A stretch of 64,000 nt of DNA. Origin: Cranoglanis bouderius. Taxonomy: Eukaryota > Chordata > Actinopteri > Siluriformes > Cranoglanididae. A program made the translations under genes and the position numbers. The stretch is from NCBI GenBank assembly GCA_023630585.1, contig CM042541.1, forward strand, positions 17,638,501 to 17,702,500. Direction: 5' to 3'. This document shows positions 1 through 10,965 of the stretch, one piece after another (the stretch's first letter is position 1; every line of letters begins with the position of its first letter). A model generated the notes under the pieces. That model searched no databases. It was given only the letters and a program-made list of their open reading frames with translations, and was not told the origin of the DNA.

Positions 1-689
1 TCTGTATTATTACTATGTGTATCACATCACTCCGTCAGAACAACCACCATATTTAACTCGGTTTAAAAGAAAGACATCATTTACCTACGCTCAATCAATA
101 CATCTTGCCTGTAGTACCGAGTCCCATGTGGTAATGAATCAGTAACAGCCGCGCTATCTGCAAGAACTCGGCTTTATCTCAAATGTCCTCATCCCCTATA
201 CAGGTCCAACACAGAGCGTAAAGACTAATAGCTTATATACCCTATCTAGTGCACTTTATATACAATGTGGCGTAATTTGGAATGCGACATATTGCTCATG
301 GGTTGCTTGTTTGTTTGCAGAGCCCCGCCCCCTTTCCTCACATCTCAGCCGACGGCGAGAGTAAATGGGCAAATCAGAGACAGCGCTGAGGCACGTTTTT
401 GAATGTTAATCAGCCCTGTGCTTTCCCGACATGTGATTGGCTGAGGTGAGACAGCGTTGCTGAGGCAGCCGCTGTATCACAGATTATCACAGATTTTGTT
501 TTAGCATTTATTTTATAATTCTACAATTCTAATGACTAGGTACATCGGGCAAATATTTAACATTATATTTATTTATTTATTTGTATTAACTTTTTACCCA
601 CGTAACTTTGCAGAAAACGTTTTTGATTATTATTATTTATTTTTAGATTAAACCGATTAATTTCAAGTGATCAGTCAATTAGGTTTTTA
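1..689. other. Upstream flank without a recognisable gene
   Basis: No convincing ORF or RNA gene is visible. A patch at about 318-455 carries a GC-box-like run (ccccgccccc, 323-332) and an inverted CCAAT element (gattgg, 435-440), so it has some promoter-like composition, but no gene follows that I recognise. At about 231-290 the wording (stretch around tagtgcacttta and ggaatgcgacat) resembles the terminal part of a common teleost MITE. This is low-confidence annotation. Confidence 0.4.
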
Positions 690-941
690 ATAACTTCTTA
701 GTAGTTCCCCATTAGAGATTTCTAGTGGTTCCTAATGGGTTGTAATGTGTTTCTGGTGGTCTGTAATGGTAGGTTAATGAGTGTTCCTTGTCTAATTTTA
801 TTCTGATGGGAGTGATCTACCCATCTATCTGGTGTATTTAATAATAAACAGAAAATCCCTAATGGAAATGTTCAGGAGTCTGGTGGAAACCATTCCTAAT
901 GGATTGTAATGTTTTTTTTTTTTTTTTTTTTTTTAGCAGAG
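690..941. mobile_element. Degraded MITE fragment
   Basis: The fragment is rich in repeated words around cctaatgg, gtaatgg and gtggaaacc and ends in a 20+ T run followed by agcaga. The same vocabulary and the same T-run plus cagcgggg ending occur in the complete MITE at 18591-18870 in intron 2, so the two are probably one family. The left end is eroded. Confidence 0.45.
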
Positions 942-972
942 TTCACTGTGATATGCAACACTGTAATATCTA

Positions 973-2552
973 CAGTATCTCACAAAAGTGAGTACACCCC
1001 TCACATTTTTGTAAATATTTTATTATATCTTTTCATGGGACAACACTGAAGAAATGACACTTTGCTACAATGTAAAGTAGTGAGTGCACAGCTTGTATAA
1101 CAGTGTAAATTTGCTGTCCCCTCAAAATAACTCAACACACAGCCATTAATGTCTAAACCGCAGGCAACAAACGTGAGTACACCCCTAAGTGAAAATGTGC
1201 AAATGGGGCCCAAAGTGTCAATATTTTGTGTGGCCACCATTATTTTCCAGCACTGCCTTAACCCTGTTGGGCATGGAGTTCACCAGAGCTTCACAGGTTG
1301 CCACTGGAGTCCTCTTCCACTCCTCCATGACGACATCACAGAGCTGGTGGATGTTAGAGACCTTGCACTCCTCCACCTTCCGTTTGAGGATGCCCCACAG
1401 ATGCTCAATAGGGTTTAGGTCTGGAGACATGCTTGGCCAGTCCATCACCAAGACGTGGTCATCTTGGAGGTGTGTTTGGGGTCGTTATCATGTTGGAATA
1501 CTGCCCTGTGGCCCAGTTTCCGAAGGGAGGGGATCATGCTCTGCTTCAGTATGTCACAGTACATGTTGGCATTTATGGTTCCCTCAATGAACTGTAGTTC
1601 CCCAGTGCCGGCAGCACTCATGCAGCCCCAGACCATGACACTCCCACCACCATGCTTGACTGTAGGCAAGACACACTTGTCTTGACACCATCTGAACCAA
1701 ATAAGTTTATCTTGGTCTCATCATACCACAGCGCATGGTTCCAGTAATCCATGTCCTTAGTCTGCTTGTCTTCAGCACTGTTCGCGGGCTTTCTTATGCA
1801 TCATCTTTAGAAGAGGCTTTCTTCTGGGACGACAGCCATGCAGACCAATTTGATGCAGTGTGCGGCGTATGGTCTAAGCACTGACAGGCTGACCCCCCAC
1901 CCCTTCAACCTCTGCAGCAATGCTGGCAGCACTCATACGTCTATTCTGCAAAGCCAACCTCTGGATATGATGCTAAGCACGTGCACTCAACTTCTTTGGT
2001 CGACCATGGCGAGGCCTGTTCTGAGTGGAACCTGTCCTGTTAAACCGCTGTATGGTCTTGGCCACCGTGCTGTAGCTCAGTTTCAGGGTGTTGGCAATCT
2101 TCTTATAGCCTAGGCCATCTTTATGTAGAGCAACAATTGTTTTTTTCAGATCCTCAGAGAGTTCTTTGCCATGAGGTGCCATGTTGAACTTCCAGTGACC
2201 AGTATGAGAGAGTGTGAGAGCGATAACACCAAACTTAACACACCTGCTCCCCATTCACACCTGAGACCTTGTAACACAAACGAGTCACATGACACTGGGG
2301 AAAATGGCTAATTGGGCCCAGTTTGCACATTTTCACTTAGGGGTGTACTCACTTTTGTTGCCAGAGGTTTAGACATTAATGGCTGTGTGTTGAGTTATTT
2401 TGAGGGGACAGCAAATTTACACTGTTATACAAGCTGTACACTCACTACTTTACATTGTAGCAAAGTGTCATTTCTTCAGTGTTGTCCCATGAAAAAATAT
2501 AATAAAATATTTACAAAAATGTGAGGGGTGTACTCACTTTTGTGAGATACTG
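973..2552 (-). mobile_element. Tc1-like transposon, family A, copy 1
   Basis: The element is bounded by TA dinucleotides (971-972, 2553-2554), the hallmark of Tc1/mariner insertion. It has inverted repeats of about 240 bp: 973-1213 mirrors 2312-2552, both starting cagtatctcacaaaagtgag when read inward. Length (about 1.6 kb) suits a full Tc1 element. It encodes a minus-strand transposase relic. A truncated second copy of the same family lies at 52500-52983. Confidence 0.93.
1218..2182 (-). pseudogene. Tc1-family transposase relic (family A)
   Basis: Cut-and-paste DDE transposase that would bind the element's inverted repeats. Read from an ATG at 2182-2180, the N-terminus (MAPHGKELSEDL) leads into a paired-type helix-turn-helix region (YKKIANTLKLSYSTVAKTI). 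A middle piece at 1445-1669 keeps TVKHGGGSVMVWG and FQHDNDPKHT, which holds the second catalytic Asp. The last piece at 1218-1451 keeps SPDLNPIEHLWG with the catalytic Glu. These pieces lie in different frames with stops between them, so no active protein can be made from this copy. Confidence 0.9.
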
Positions 2553-2752
2553 TATATTTTTTTATATAAAGAAAAACCCCCCGCTCCCCCTTCTTGAAAT
2601 CCATAACTGTACAGTAGAAGATTAATGCTTAGAACTTAGAACTTTAAGAGTGTTTGCTATGCACTTCTCATCAGCATTTGATCAACCCTTTATTCCCAAA
2701 CAAACTTCTGGTCTCATAAAAAAGGCTAAAACACACACACCCCAGTCCAAAG

Positions 2753-2905
2753 TAAGGAATAAAACACTTCGGGGTTTGCCATTAGAGAAAAATACCTAGC
2801 AACAGGGTGGTTATTCAGCCCAAGGCAAAGTGGAATTGCTGTTATGGACCCAAAGGTGATTATTTTCCTATAACAGCAGATCCCAAAGTGCTTTCTGCCT
2901 CTTAA
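2753..2905. mobile_element. Foldback element, short copy 1
   Basis: The arms form an imperfect inverted repeat of about 45 bp: aaggaataaaacacttcggg at the left and the complement of cccaaagtgctttctgcctc at the right, with gattattttcctataacagc inside the right arm. The same arms recur at 13010-13162, 26974-27117 and 56986-57126. No coding content. Class is unknown. Confidence 0.6.
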
Positions 2906-3072
2906 ACCACATCATTTTGCCAACACTAACATTTTCATTCATTAAAGAACAAGTCATGCTTTTTATCAGTTTATAGTTACATTTAATGTTGTCAAAGGTA
3001 CACAAAACAAGTTAGTTCCTCTTATTGCTTAATTTATGGCAGCTTTATGGCTTTAAACAGTCCTCTCACCAG

Positions 3073-3073
<1 letters not shown>

Positions 3074-3111
<38 letters not shown>
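3074..3111. repeat. (TC)n microsatellite
   Basis: About 18 TC dinucleotides followed by a short tgtctgtc stretch. Confidence 0.9.
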
Positions 3112-3115
<4 letters not shown>

Positions 3116-3771
3116 GTCTTTCTCTCACTCTCATGAAGTTAATAAGACAAAATATGCAACTTGTCATGTAGAGAGAAATCACAAAGCATAAATTTCCTTC
3201 CAATGTCAGAAAACTTAGTTAGCTTTACCTCTGACTGTAGCAAAGGACTGTTTAATATTTGTCAATATAATTACTGCTGTCTCAGAACTTTTGTAATCCT
3301 TATACTAATGCTATAATGTATAATTACACATATATATATACACTTATACTATATCACTTATACCAATATTATACATGCATTACATTTAATGAATTACCAA
3401 TTAATATAATTATTAGCTATTAATCAGGCCTACTTATTTTCTTATCTACAACTAATACATACATCATTACCAGCAACGTCAAGTCCAATGTAATAACCAT
3501 AAATGCCCTTCCATTTATTACTTATGCAGTCATTATGTAGCCACTGTAGTCTCTTTGCTCAAAACTGTTTTTAAATTGAAGCAAACTCGATTTCTGAGAG
3601 GATCTTTCCAAACTTGAAACTCAAGGACTGTATACATTTCTGAACACCAGGAAGACAGACGCCAGACAGGAAAAGAAGAAAAGATAGGGCTTCAAGGACA
3701 ATAATGTCTTTATCACAAAAATAGGACCAGGTGATACTTTATAAAGTTGGGGAGCAGTGTAGGAGCACTAG

Positions 3772-3840
<69 letters not shown>
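3772..3840. repeat. (ATT)n microsatellite
   Basis: About 23 uninterrupted ATT trinucleotides. Confidence 0.95.
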
Positions 3841-4680
3841 GCTGCTGTTGGATATTTGACTCATTAATTTCTAGAAAAAACTCAGGAGTTTTTGTTCATT
3901 CATAATTTGACACACCTACATTGTCGGTCCTCCTCCCATATGTGCTTTTTGAACATCTTATTCCATATTTATTCCCCCTTTGCTGTAATAATAACCTCCA
4001 CTCTTCTGGGAAGGCTTTCCACTAGACTTTGGAACATGGCTGTGGGATTTTGTGCTCATTCAGCCATAAAGGCATTAGTGAGGTCATGCACTGATGTAGT
4101 GTGAGGAGACCTAGCATACAGTAAGTATTACAGTTCATCCCAAAGGTGTTCAGTGGGGTTGAGGTCAGGGTTCTGTGCAGGCCATTAGAGTTCATCCACT
4201 CCAACCTTGGCAAACCATGCCTTTCTTTATGGACCTTGCTTTGTGCACTGGAACACTGTCAGCTGGAACAGTTTTAGGCCTCTTGGTTCCAGTGAAGGGA
4301 AATTTGAATGCTACAGCATCCAAAAACATTATAGACTATTGTGTGCTTCCACTAGTGGCAACAGTTTAGGGGAAGACTCACATATGGGTGTGATCAGAGA
4401 CGGCCCAAGGCATAAGCGAACTAAGCGGCTGCTTAGGGCCCCCGTGGCCACCAGGGGGCCCCCAAGAGCACATGAAATGACAGCTTGATTATTATTTTTT
4501 GTGCTATATTACGTCAAAGGACAATGGTAATTATACAAAAACGCAATATTAAATTAAATTAAATTAATAAAAAAACCGCAATATTATATTAACAGGCTGC
4601 AGGATGCAAGCACAGTCAGACTGTGACTGATTTTTGAAGCTGATTGAAGAGGCAACAGCATTGCAGCAAAACTGTCATAA

Positions 4681-4771
4681 ATGTCACAAAAAAAAAGGAC
4701 ATATCCCTCTGGTGCAGAGAAAAGAAAAAAGAAGAAAACCGAGGAAGAGAAAAAAAAACAGCAAGATAAAG
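4681..4771 (+). pseudogene. First exon of a hAT transposase (fragment)
   Basis: Starting at ATG 4681, 30 codons are open: a short head (MSQKKRTYPSGAEKRKKKK) followed by a Glu/Lys-rich tail, ending at a GT donor (gtatgt, 4772). Lysine-rich heads with the SGAEKRKK wording occur at the N-terminus of hAT-derived ZMYM-like proteins and their parent transposases, which fits the surrounding hAT ends. No downstream catalytic exons are recognisable inside the element. The assignment rests on one short exon, so it is moderate. Confidence 0.55.
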
Positions 4772-5331
4772 GTATGTTAAGAAAATGCATGCAAACTAAA
4801 TTAGGCTATGTTGCGAGCTAAGGTTAGCTGGCTAGTTAATTAACATAGCCTAGGTAGCATATCTTCTTGTTTTAGGAAAGTTCATGTATGATTAAACATC
4901 CGTAAATAGCCTTGACATCTTAATACATTATAATACAACATATTATATAGCTAGTTTTAGATTAAAGGCTTTGTCTTCTGTGTAAAAATAACGTTCCTGG
5001 GTATATATTTTTCAAATGTATTCCATAAACTTGGTACTGATAACAGCTTAACGTTATTTACATACTTTTGGGGTCTTTGCTATTATATTCCAATATCATT
5101 ATGTCTCAATTAGCTAGTTATAGATTAAGAGTTGTTTTAGGTGTACATATGGCTTGCTGCTGTGTTTAATAATTTTTGTTAAAATAACATTCTGTTCCGT
5201 CAGCTGTACTCTTATGAGATTGTTCTGCACTTTTGCACGTTGCTTTTTTCCCCCCTTTTCTTTTCTTTTTTTTTTTTTTAAACCAAAAGCAATTAAAGTG
5301 GTTAACTTGTTTACAGTAAATGCACTGTCTG

Positions 5332-6049
5332 TGTTACGGCACTGGAAGGAGGGAAGCAGGATGCACTCGCAGGAGAAATAGGCAGTTTATTAGGAACAGT
5401 CCAAAATAATAGATCAGTCAAAAGAAATGGGACAGTCTAACAAAAATCCAAAAATAAACAAGACAATATTCCAAAAAACGATAGGGCAGTAATTCCAAAA
5501 AGGCAAGTCGATAATCCAAACACTCACAAGGCAAAAATACAGGAAGTCACGAGACAATAATCCGAAATCTAGGGAACGCGAGGAAAACAAAGACATGGAG
5601 GAATCTTCCGAGAAGTCACGAGGCAATAATCCAAGAACCAGGGAACGCCTGGTGAACAAAATCATAGATAAATCTACGATTCTTTATCTTTGCTTTGTCG
5701 CTACTTTTCATTATCATCACTAACACCATTACTTTTAGTTACATTTAGTTAATACTCCGTGACGAAGCGGACACAAACAGGGGCTTAAGTAACACGGGTA
5801 ATAAAGCGCAAACAAGATAAAACACACAACACCTGGAAACAATAATCAGACAATAAAAGGAAAACCAATGACAGAACATGGGAGGAAACATGACGTAAAC
5901 CAAAAACAAAAGAGCACATGGCAAAGTAAACAAAACCAGAGTTCATGAATGACAGTCCGGAAGGTTTTTATGAATGCGCTCAGTGGAATGCGGAAGTGCG
6001 CTACTCCGCTAGCCTCTGCTAGCAGCGTAGCGAGGGGGAGATTCTAACA
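5332..6049 (-). mobile_element. Solo LTR with 5-bp target duplication
   Basis: A 718-bp block starts tgttacggc and ends attctaaca, giving TG..CA termini. It is flanked by the perfect 5-mer gtctg (5327-5331 and 6050-6054). On the minus strand an AATAAA polyadenylation signal occurs near the LTR end (complement of tttatt at about 5387). There is no coding region and no second LTR nearby, as expected after recombination between two LTRs. The parent family is not identifiable here (the gypsy LTRs at 44 and 48 kb are different). It lies wholly inside the hAT element. Confidence 0.8.
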
Positions 6050-7370
6050 GTCTGCTGGTTTATTTAGCTATTTTTCAGTACACCACATTAAGTATGCCAC
6101 TTAGTACTGTAGGACTTTGAATATTAAAGTGCAAATTAACACCTGACCACTCCTGTGGGACCATTACTGTTACAGTTAAAAACCGTAGAAGGGTAAAAAC
6201 ATGCCAGGCAGACATTGGTATGATGTAAGCAACACAGCTACAACTAATAAAATTGATAATGGGTGTGTTAGATTTATAGTGTGTGAATAATCAAGCACTG
6301 ACAATAGTCAATCGTATTGGCGGCACCGAGGGGCCCCCAAATAAATTTCTGCTTAGGGCCATAAAGGCTTGGGCCGGCCCTGGGTGTGATGTGTGTCAAA
6401 TGTTTGGCCATATGGTGTATAATATAGCCTATTTTTAAAAATAGATATCTTTATATTTAGTTCATTTTGGCGAGTGGGTCTAGAGAAATATTTTCACATT
6501 GTTTCACACAGTGCTAACGCTCCTCTTGTCTTGTGACTTTGCATTAGAAGCAGTATTTTTCAGACTGAAGGAATATTTGATCAGCGAAATTTTACACAAA
6601 AAGCGGGGAAATTCCAATTTAAACATACATCAAAACATCGATCTCGCATGTACTCTCGCGAGATTTGGAAGGTGTGAACTAGCACGCGAGAATAAATTAA
6701 ACGAACATGGCGACGTCTCATTTCCTGAAGGCAGGTGGTACCCAGATTTCCCAGTGTTTTGTCAGTGGCAGGTTCTAATTTGCCCTCATACAACGATTGA
6801 TTTGTTTTTGTTGGTAGATTTGGTCTCTAAAAGTTACTATATTTAAAAGATTTTACATTTTCAGTACGAGTATAAATGAATTAATAATCGTGTAAATGCT
6901 TCAAGCGTCCACTAGGTGTCTCTAGTGGCTATAAAATATAGGACTGTCCCACACGTAAAACTTTTAGATGACAACATTGTGGTTGAACCAGTAAAAGCCA
7001 TAAAAACAATGCTCATGTAAGTCAAATAAGGAAATTGTAGAAGTTTATAGCTTTTGTTTTTATCATCGCCTAGACATTTAAAATGGGGGATTCTCAAACG
7101 TATAAATCAGTACAGATTTATTTTACTATTCCAGTATTAGGCTCATTATTCAAATGTATAGTATATAATTAAAATATAATTATCATACAATATAATAATA
7201 TAATTATATTTTGTTTATTTATCAGAGCCATAAAGCTTTCTATTCCTGAATCGTCCACTGACAGAAGACAATAGGCCCAAGCTGACATTATTTGTAGGCT
7301 TCCATTTCTTTTCTTTTCTTTCTTTCTTTTTTTTTTTTAAAATTAATTATGGTTTGGATTAAATCTACAG

Positions 7371-7434
7371 TGGTTAGCACGTTCACCTCGCACCTCCGGG
7401 GTTAGGATTTTGAATCCCGCCTCCTTTTTGTGGG
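7371..7434 (+). repeat. tRNA-derived SINE, 5' fragment
   Basis: The wording gtggttagcacgttcacctc followed by a degenerate B box (gattttgaatcccgcc) matches the head of the fuller SINE at 32101-32447. The body and tail are absent. Confidence 0.6.
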
Positions 7435-7730
7435 ACACCTTTATTAAGACGAGGAAGACGAGGAAGAGGATCACAAATATCCATCTGCAGATGGAGCTGT
7501 TGGAGATCCTGAAGAACATGTTCCTGTATCAGAAGAAGATGACTAGGGAGCAGATCAAGTGGCTGGTCAAACAGAAACATATAAACGGGGACAAGACAGA
7601 TACAACAGGATCTTACAGGGAACCAGATTTACTGCTGGCATGCAGCCTGGGTGATTTCAGATTCCCTGTTTGCTGTGTAACAAATAAAAGGAACATCAGG
7701 TGCAAACAGAGGTCAAATAAAGAGCTTTGA
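7410..7730 (+). other. Unrecognised ORF, possible pseudogene fragment
   Basis: A 106-codon ORF follows the SINE fragment. Its central part (QMELLEILKNMFLYQKKMTREQ, in part) looks like a charged amphipathic helix rather than repeat translation, and an aataaa lies just downstream (about 7683). I do not recognise a family. No splice-site pair links it to capn5. It could be a transposon remnant, a processed pseudogene fragment or chance. Confidence 0.25.
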
Positions 7731-8400
7731 TTAGTTGCTACATTGATTGATTAGACTCTGAATTGAGCTGGTCAGGTGGTGCAGTCATGTGACCATAATT
7801 GATCTTCTTGCACGGTTTGGAGCATCCCAGCAATAAAGGGGAATTCAAAACCTTAAGGGAAAAAAAAGAAGAAGAAAAAAAAACAAACAATATCATGAAC
7901 CTCATTTAACAAGCTGGATATGAATGACTGTATGGCTGTCATGAGCATTTACACAAGAAATGTGGTATTCATGAAAATCCAGTTAGTTACCATAGTTAGC
8001 ATATTGACATTTGTAGTTAGTTAATTTGCCATACGCAGCTGTGTACACAAACATCAGTGGATGGCGTTTAGATGAAATTATTGGTGTTTGTTATTAGTGC
8101 GTTTGATAATAGCGGCATATGGCAAATTATATAAACAATATGAAATAATTTAATTCATATTCTTTCTTTTACGCATACATGTTAATTAATACATTAAGTA
8201 GCAAACATGTACTAACCTGTACTTAAGGTTGCTGTTATTCACGCATGAATTCACAAGACCCACGTCGTAGTTAAGGTTAGCTCTTCATTAGTTCGACGTA
8301 AGTACTGTACATGCCTTAACTCATCATCAGTTCATATTCAAGTAAGTATTAATACAGCTATTAGTGCATGATTATTCATTGTAAAGTGTTACCCTGTTTA

Positions 8401-8440
<40 letters not shown>

Positions 8441-8442
8441 GG
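8401..8442. repeat. (GT)n-(GA)n compound microsatellite
   Basis: About ten GT units followed directly by about eleven GA units, just upstream of the CpG-rich block. Confidence 0.85.
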
Positions 8443-8559
8443 TGCATATGTATCAGTATGTGTGTGTGAATATGTAAATATTTGTGTACATATTTATCAG
8501 TATGTGTGTTAAAGAGAAGTGGGTATGTACCTGCCTGCCTCTGTGTGTGTGTGAGAGAG

Positions 8560-9120
8560 AGAGATGTGTACGTGTGCGAGCACGCGCATGTTCCTCTCTA
8601 CCGCACATGCTCAGATGCAGAGGCTCCCCCTGGCCTGCGCGCGCTGATCTGCAGGCGGGAAGAAAGCGAGAGAGAGAGAGCGCGCGCGCGAGAGAGAGAG
8701 AGATAGAAAGAGAGCGGGAGGTGGAGGGTCGCCGCTGCATCCCCGGACGAGCGGAGCGAATAGGAGAAAAGAGAAGAGAGGAGAAGAGAAAAGAAAAGAA
8801 GAAAAGACGCCGCCGAGGGAGCGGAGCGGTGCTCAGGTACGGCATTAACTGCGCGCGCCATGCACGGAGTGTACACTGCTTTCAGACTGTTTAAAACACC
8901 ACGGTGTGGTCCGCCGTTTGATTGGATTTGATCTGATTTGTGTCGAGGTGTAAATCTGGCCACCTGACCGAATAACGGCGATCTAACGGCACTAACGAGC
9001 TGCCGCGTGCGCTTTCCGCTGTTGTGCGCGTGCTGATCGAGCTGTTTCACCGCGAATACGACTTACGGCAGCTGCGCGTAAAACGACCCGGCATGCCCTG
9101 CCGACTGAATTTAGGCGAAG
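8560..9120 (+). promoter_or_regulatory. CpG-rich block, probable capn5 promoter
   Basis: The block is far richer in CG dinucleotides than its AT-rich surroundings (runs such as gcgcgcgcg at about 8690, gccgccgaggg, gcggagcgg). This is the only CpG-island-like stretch in the window. It lies 7.5 kb upstream of the first coding exon of capn5 and on the right side for a + strand gene. No TATA box is evident, as is usual for CpG-island promoters. Assignment to capn5 is an inference from position. Confidence 0.6.
8640..8836 (+). other. Probable non-coding exon 1 of capn5
   Basis: A purine-rich, GC-rich transcript-leader-like stretch ends in gctcag followed by a plausible donor (gtacgg from 8837). 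The first coding exon has its own acceptor (cactgcag, ending 16667) only 14 bases before the ATG, so at least one upstream untranslated exon must exist. This is the best candidate. The start is arbitrary within the CpG block. Confidence 0.45.
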
Positions 9121-9362
9121 ACAGAGTCTCTGCGATGCTGAGCTCAACAAAGATGCTACTGGTTTTGTTATGTATATATATTTTTGAATTATTTTAGTGT
9201 CACGAGAACCTCTTCCTATATGGAGGAAAAAATGTACATGTATTGTCTTCTATGTTTTTGCTCGCCAGTGAAATTCCAAATGTATTTGATGTATTTGGAA
9301 TGTCAAGACAAAAATTACAAATATATTTTATGTATACGTTTTTCATATTTGCACCCATCATA

Positions 9363-9370
<8 letters not shown>

Positions 9371-9438
<68 letters not shown>
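9371..9438. repeat. (TA)n microsatellite
   Basis: About 34 TA dinucleotides, flanked by short GT runs on both sides. Confidence 0.95.
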
Positions 9439-9441
<3 letters not shown>

Positions 9442-10578
9442 GTGTGTGTGTGATTGTATTTTTTCCTAATATGTAGTCCACTAAATGTGCACTACATACG
9501 CAAATGATTTTATTTAAAATAGTATGAGATGCAATTATTGTTCCTTGCAATAATTTCCAATAAAATATTAAAGACCTATAATCTTTGGCATTTTTGAAGC
9601 CTATGTTGTTTGGCACATCCTGTAAGTTGAGAAGTAAGCAATAGCCAATGCACAAGCTGGTTTCTAGTTTCCTCTCAGATTCAGAGGAACTGGCCAGGAG
9701 CATGAGCCACAGCGGATGGCCGGACGCCACCACACCCCACCGTTATCCCACCCATCATGCAGTAGTGTCTGCAGTGCCAGATCTGGGATACCCTCTGAGA
9801 AATAGAGAGAGGAAGGAGGGGAGAGAAGTAGAGGGGGGTTCTACCGAGCCCTTTGGGCCTCTCTTTGCTTCCTCCAGCCAACCAGCCCATCTGTCTCTAT
9901 TTCTCTTCATCTCTCTTGCTCTTCATGCTCTCTGCATCTCTATTCCTCTTCCTCAATTAAAGCCCCCCCGTCTCATGGGATGCTTATTCTCCAAGACTTA
10001 TTTTCAGGAGAACTTGGGCCTGAGCAGTAATTTGCCACCTACAATACCATTTACTCACTTCCTTTATAAAGTTGAGGCATTAAACCGCATCCATTTACCA
10101 GTCTGCTTGTAAAGTTTTATGAGGATGCTGGCGGCGATGTAGCGTCCGTTGAAACGCTGGATAAATGCTTCGCTGCGCGTTAGCCAACATATTATGGCCA
10201 CTTTAAAACGCATTCAAAACACTTTCCGCTGCATGTGTCAAACTATGGATTCATCAGTCTGGTACTGAGGATTGCAATCACCAATGTTGGCTTGAAACAC
10301 TGGTTTGGTGTGGTATCTGATTTTTTTTATACATACTGTGGACCAAATATGGAATGAATATGGTCCAATTTAAGACGTATATATAAATGGCAAGTGTATT
10401 GTGGGGTAAAAGTGAGTAAAGGTTCTAGGAGGGATCCAGGGTGGGGCAGTACCTCCATAACAACAAAATTAAACCTGACTGTGGCCCCCAGCTGTAGAAT
10501 ATGAAATAGCCTTATCATGTTTTGTAACTGCAGAACATCAAGGGAACATGGTATATATTTTTTTACCTAAAAAGTTGC

Positions 10579-10965
10579 ATGTGGGGCCCCCAAGTGGTGC
10601 AATAGAAAATCGTTTGCCATAACGTCAGGAGATTGCGAGGTTGAATCCCAAAGATGTCACAGCTATCCATGGCTTGGAGCCAAAAGGCAGCAAAATTGGC
10701 CATGCTCTCTGGGTGGGAGGGCTGGTATACTCACTTTCCTTTGTCAGTCAGAGTGACACCAGCCAATCCTGCGTGTCTGTGAGCTAATGTATGCGGAAGA
10801 GGGCAGATAGCACTTTCCTTTGAGTGTGTTACACTGCCCTGTGATGCAGCATGAGCAGCTGTTGGCGGTTTTTTTTTTTTTTGGTTTTTTTTTTATGTGT
10901 CTCAGAGGAAGCACATGTTAACCTTCACCCTCCCTGGTTGGTAGTTGTTGTATGTAAGGGGAAAC
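10579..10965 (+). repeat. tRNA-derived SINE, full-length type
   Basis: The head has a pol III B-box-like sequence (gaggttgaatccc, 10637-10649) preceded at the usual distance by an A-box-like aagtggtgcaatag. A unique body of about 300 bp follows and a T-rich tract lies near the end. Such heads are typical of tRNA-derived SINEs, which are copied by a partner LINE. It is not the same family as the SINE at 32101-32447. Confidence 0.6.

Larger units (their letters stand above)
4395..6382 (+). mobile_element. hAT-type DNA transposon with 8-bp target duplication
   Basis: Terminal inverted repeats: left cagagacggcccaag, right cttgggccggccctg, whose complement is cagggccggcccaag (two mismatches). Both ends carry CAG..CTG and are flanked by the identical 8-mer ggtgtgat (4387-4394 and 6383-6390). 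An 8-bp duplication with such termini is characteristic of hAT elements. It interrupts a Tc1-like relic and carries a solo LTR inside. Sub-terminal words (cttagggccc) repeat at both ends. Most of the transposase gene is missing, so this copy is non-autonomous. Confidence 0.85.
3897..6417 (-). mobile_element. Tc1-like relic, family G copy 1, split by a hAT element
   Basis: The left part (3897-4394) matches the copy at 30453-30895 over most of its length (shared words: cactcttctgggaaggcttt, tgctcattcagcca, ggggttgaggtcag, ggacct.gctttgtgcac). The right terminus resumes at 6383-6417 as gtgtgtcaaatgtttggcca followed by tatggtgta, which mirrors the tatggccaaaag start of the second copy. The middle is occupied by a hAT insertion. 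Only an eroded minus-strand ORF with wording such as LTSTPLNTFGMN remains. Tc1 membership is inferred from the termini and TA flank. Confidence 0.65.
6420..8400. other. Upstream intergenic stretch, mostly unclassified
   Basis: AT-rich and without a supported gene. It contains a SINE-head fragment (7371-7434), a short coding-like ORF (7410-7730) and, at about 7893-7990, a stretch (gaacctcatttaac ... acacaagaaatgt ... catgaaaatccagtt) that recurs in intron 3 at about 38062-38150, so it is a dispersed repeat of unknown class. Confidence 0.5.

Noticed and set aside
318..455. Second promoter upstream
   Set aside because: GC box and CCAAT element are present but no exon, CpG block or gene follows. 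Left as a note only.
5332..6049. Whether the solo LTR belongs to the gypsy element at 44-48 kb
   Set aside because: Ends (tgttacggc/ctaaca) and internal wording differ from the gypsy LTRs.
8453..9050. Several 130-150-codon ORFs on both strands across the CpG block
   Set aside because: They translate GA, GT and CG repeats (Ser/Leu/Arg/Glu runs) and overlap each other on both strands.
9648..10112. 154-codon ORF in intron 1
   Set aside because: No recognisable motif, low-complexity tail (Leu/Ser from ctct runs) and no splice-site support. Likely chance.
10579..10660. tRNA gene candidate from the B-box-like sequence
   Set aside because: A cloverleaf cannot be formed convincingly. It is a SINE head. 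The same holds for 17700-17757 and 32101-32170.
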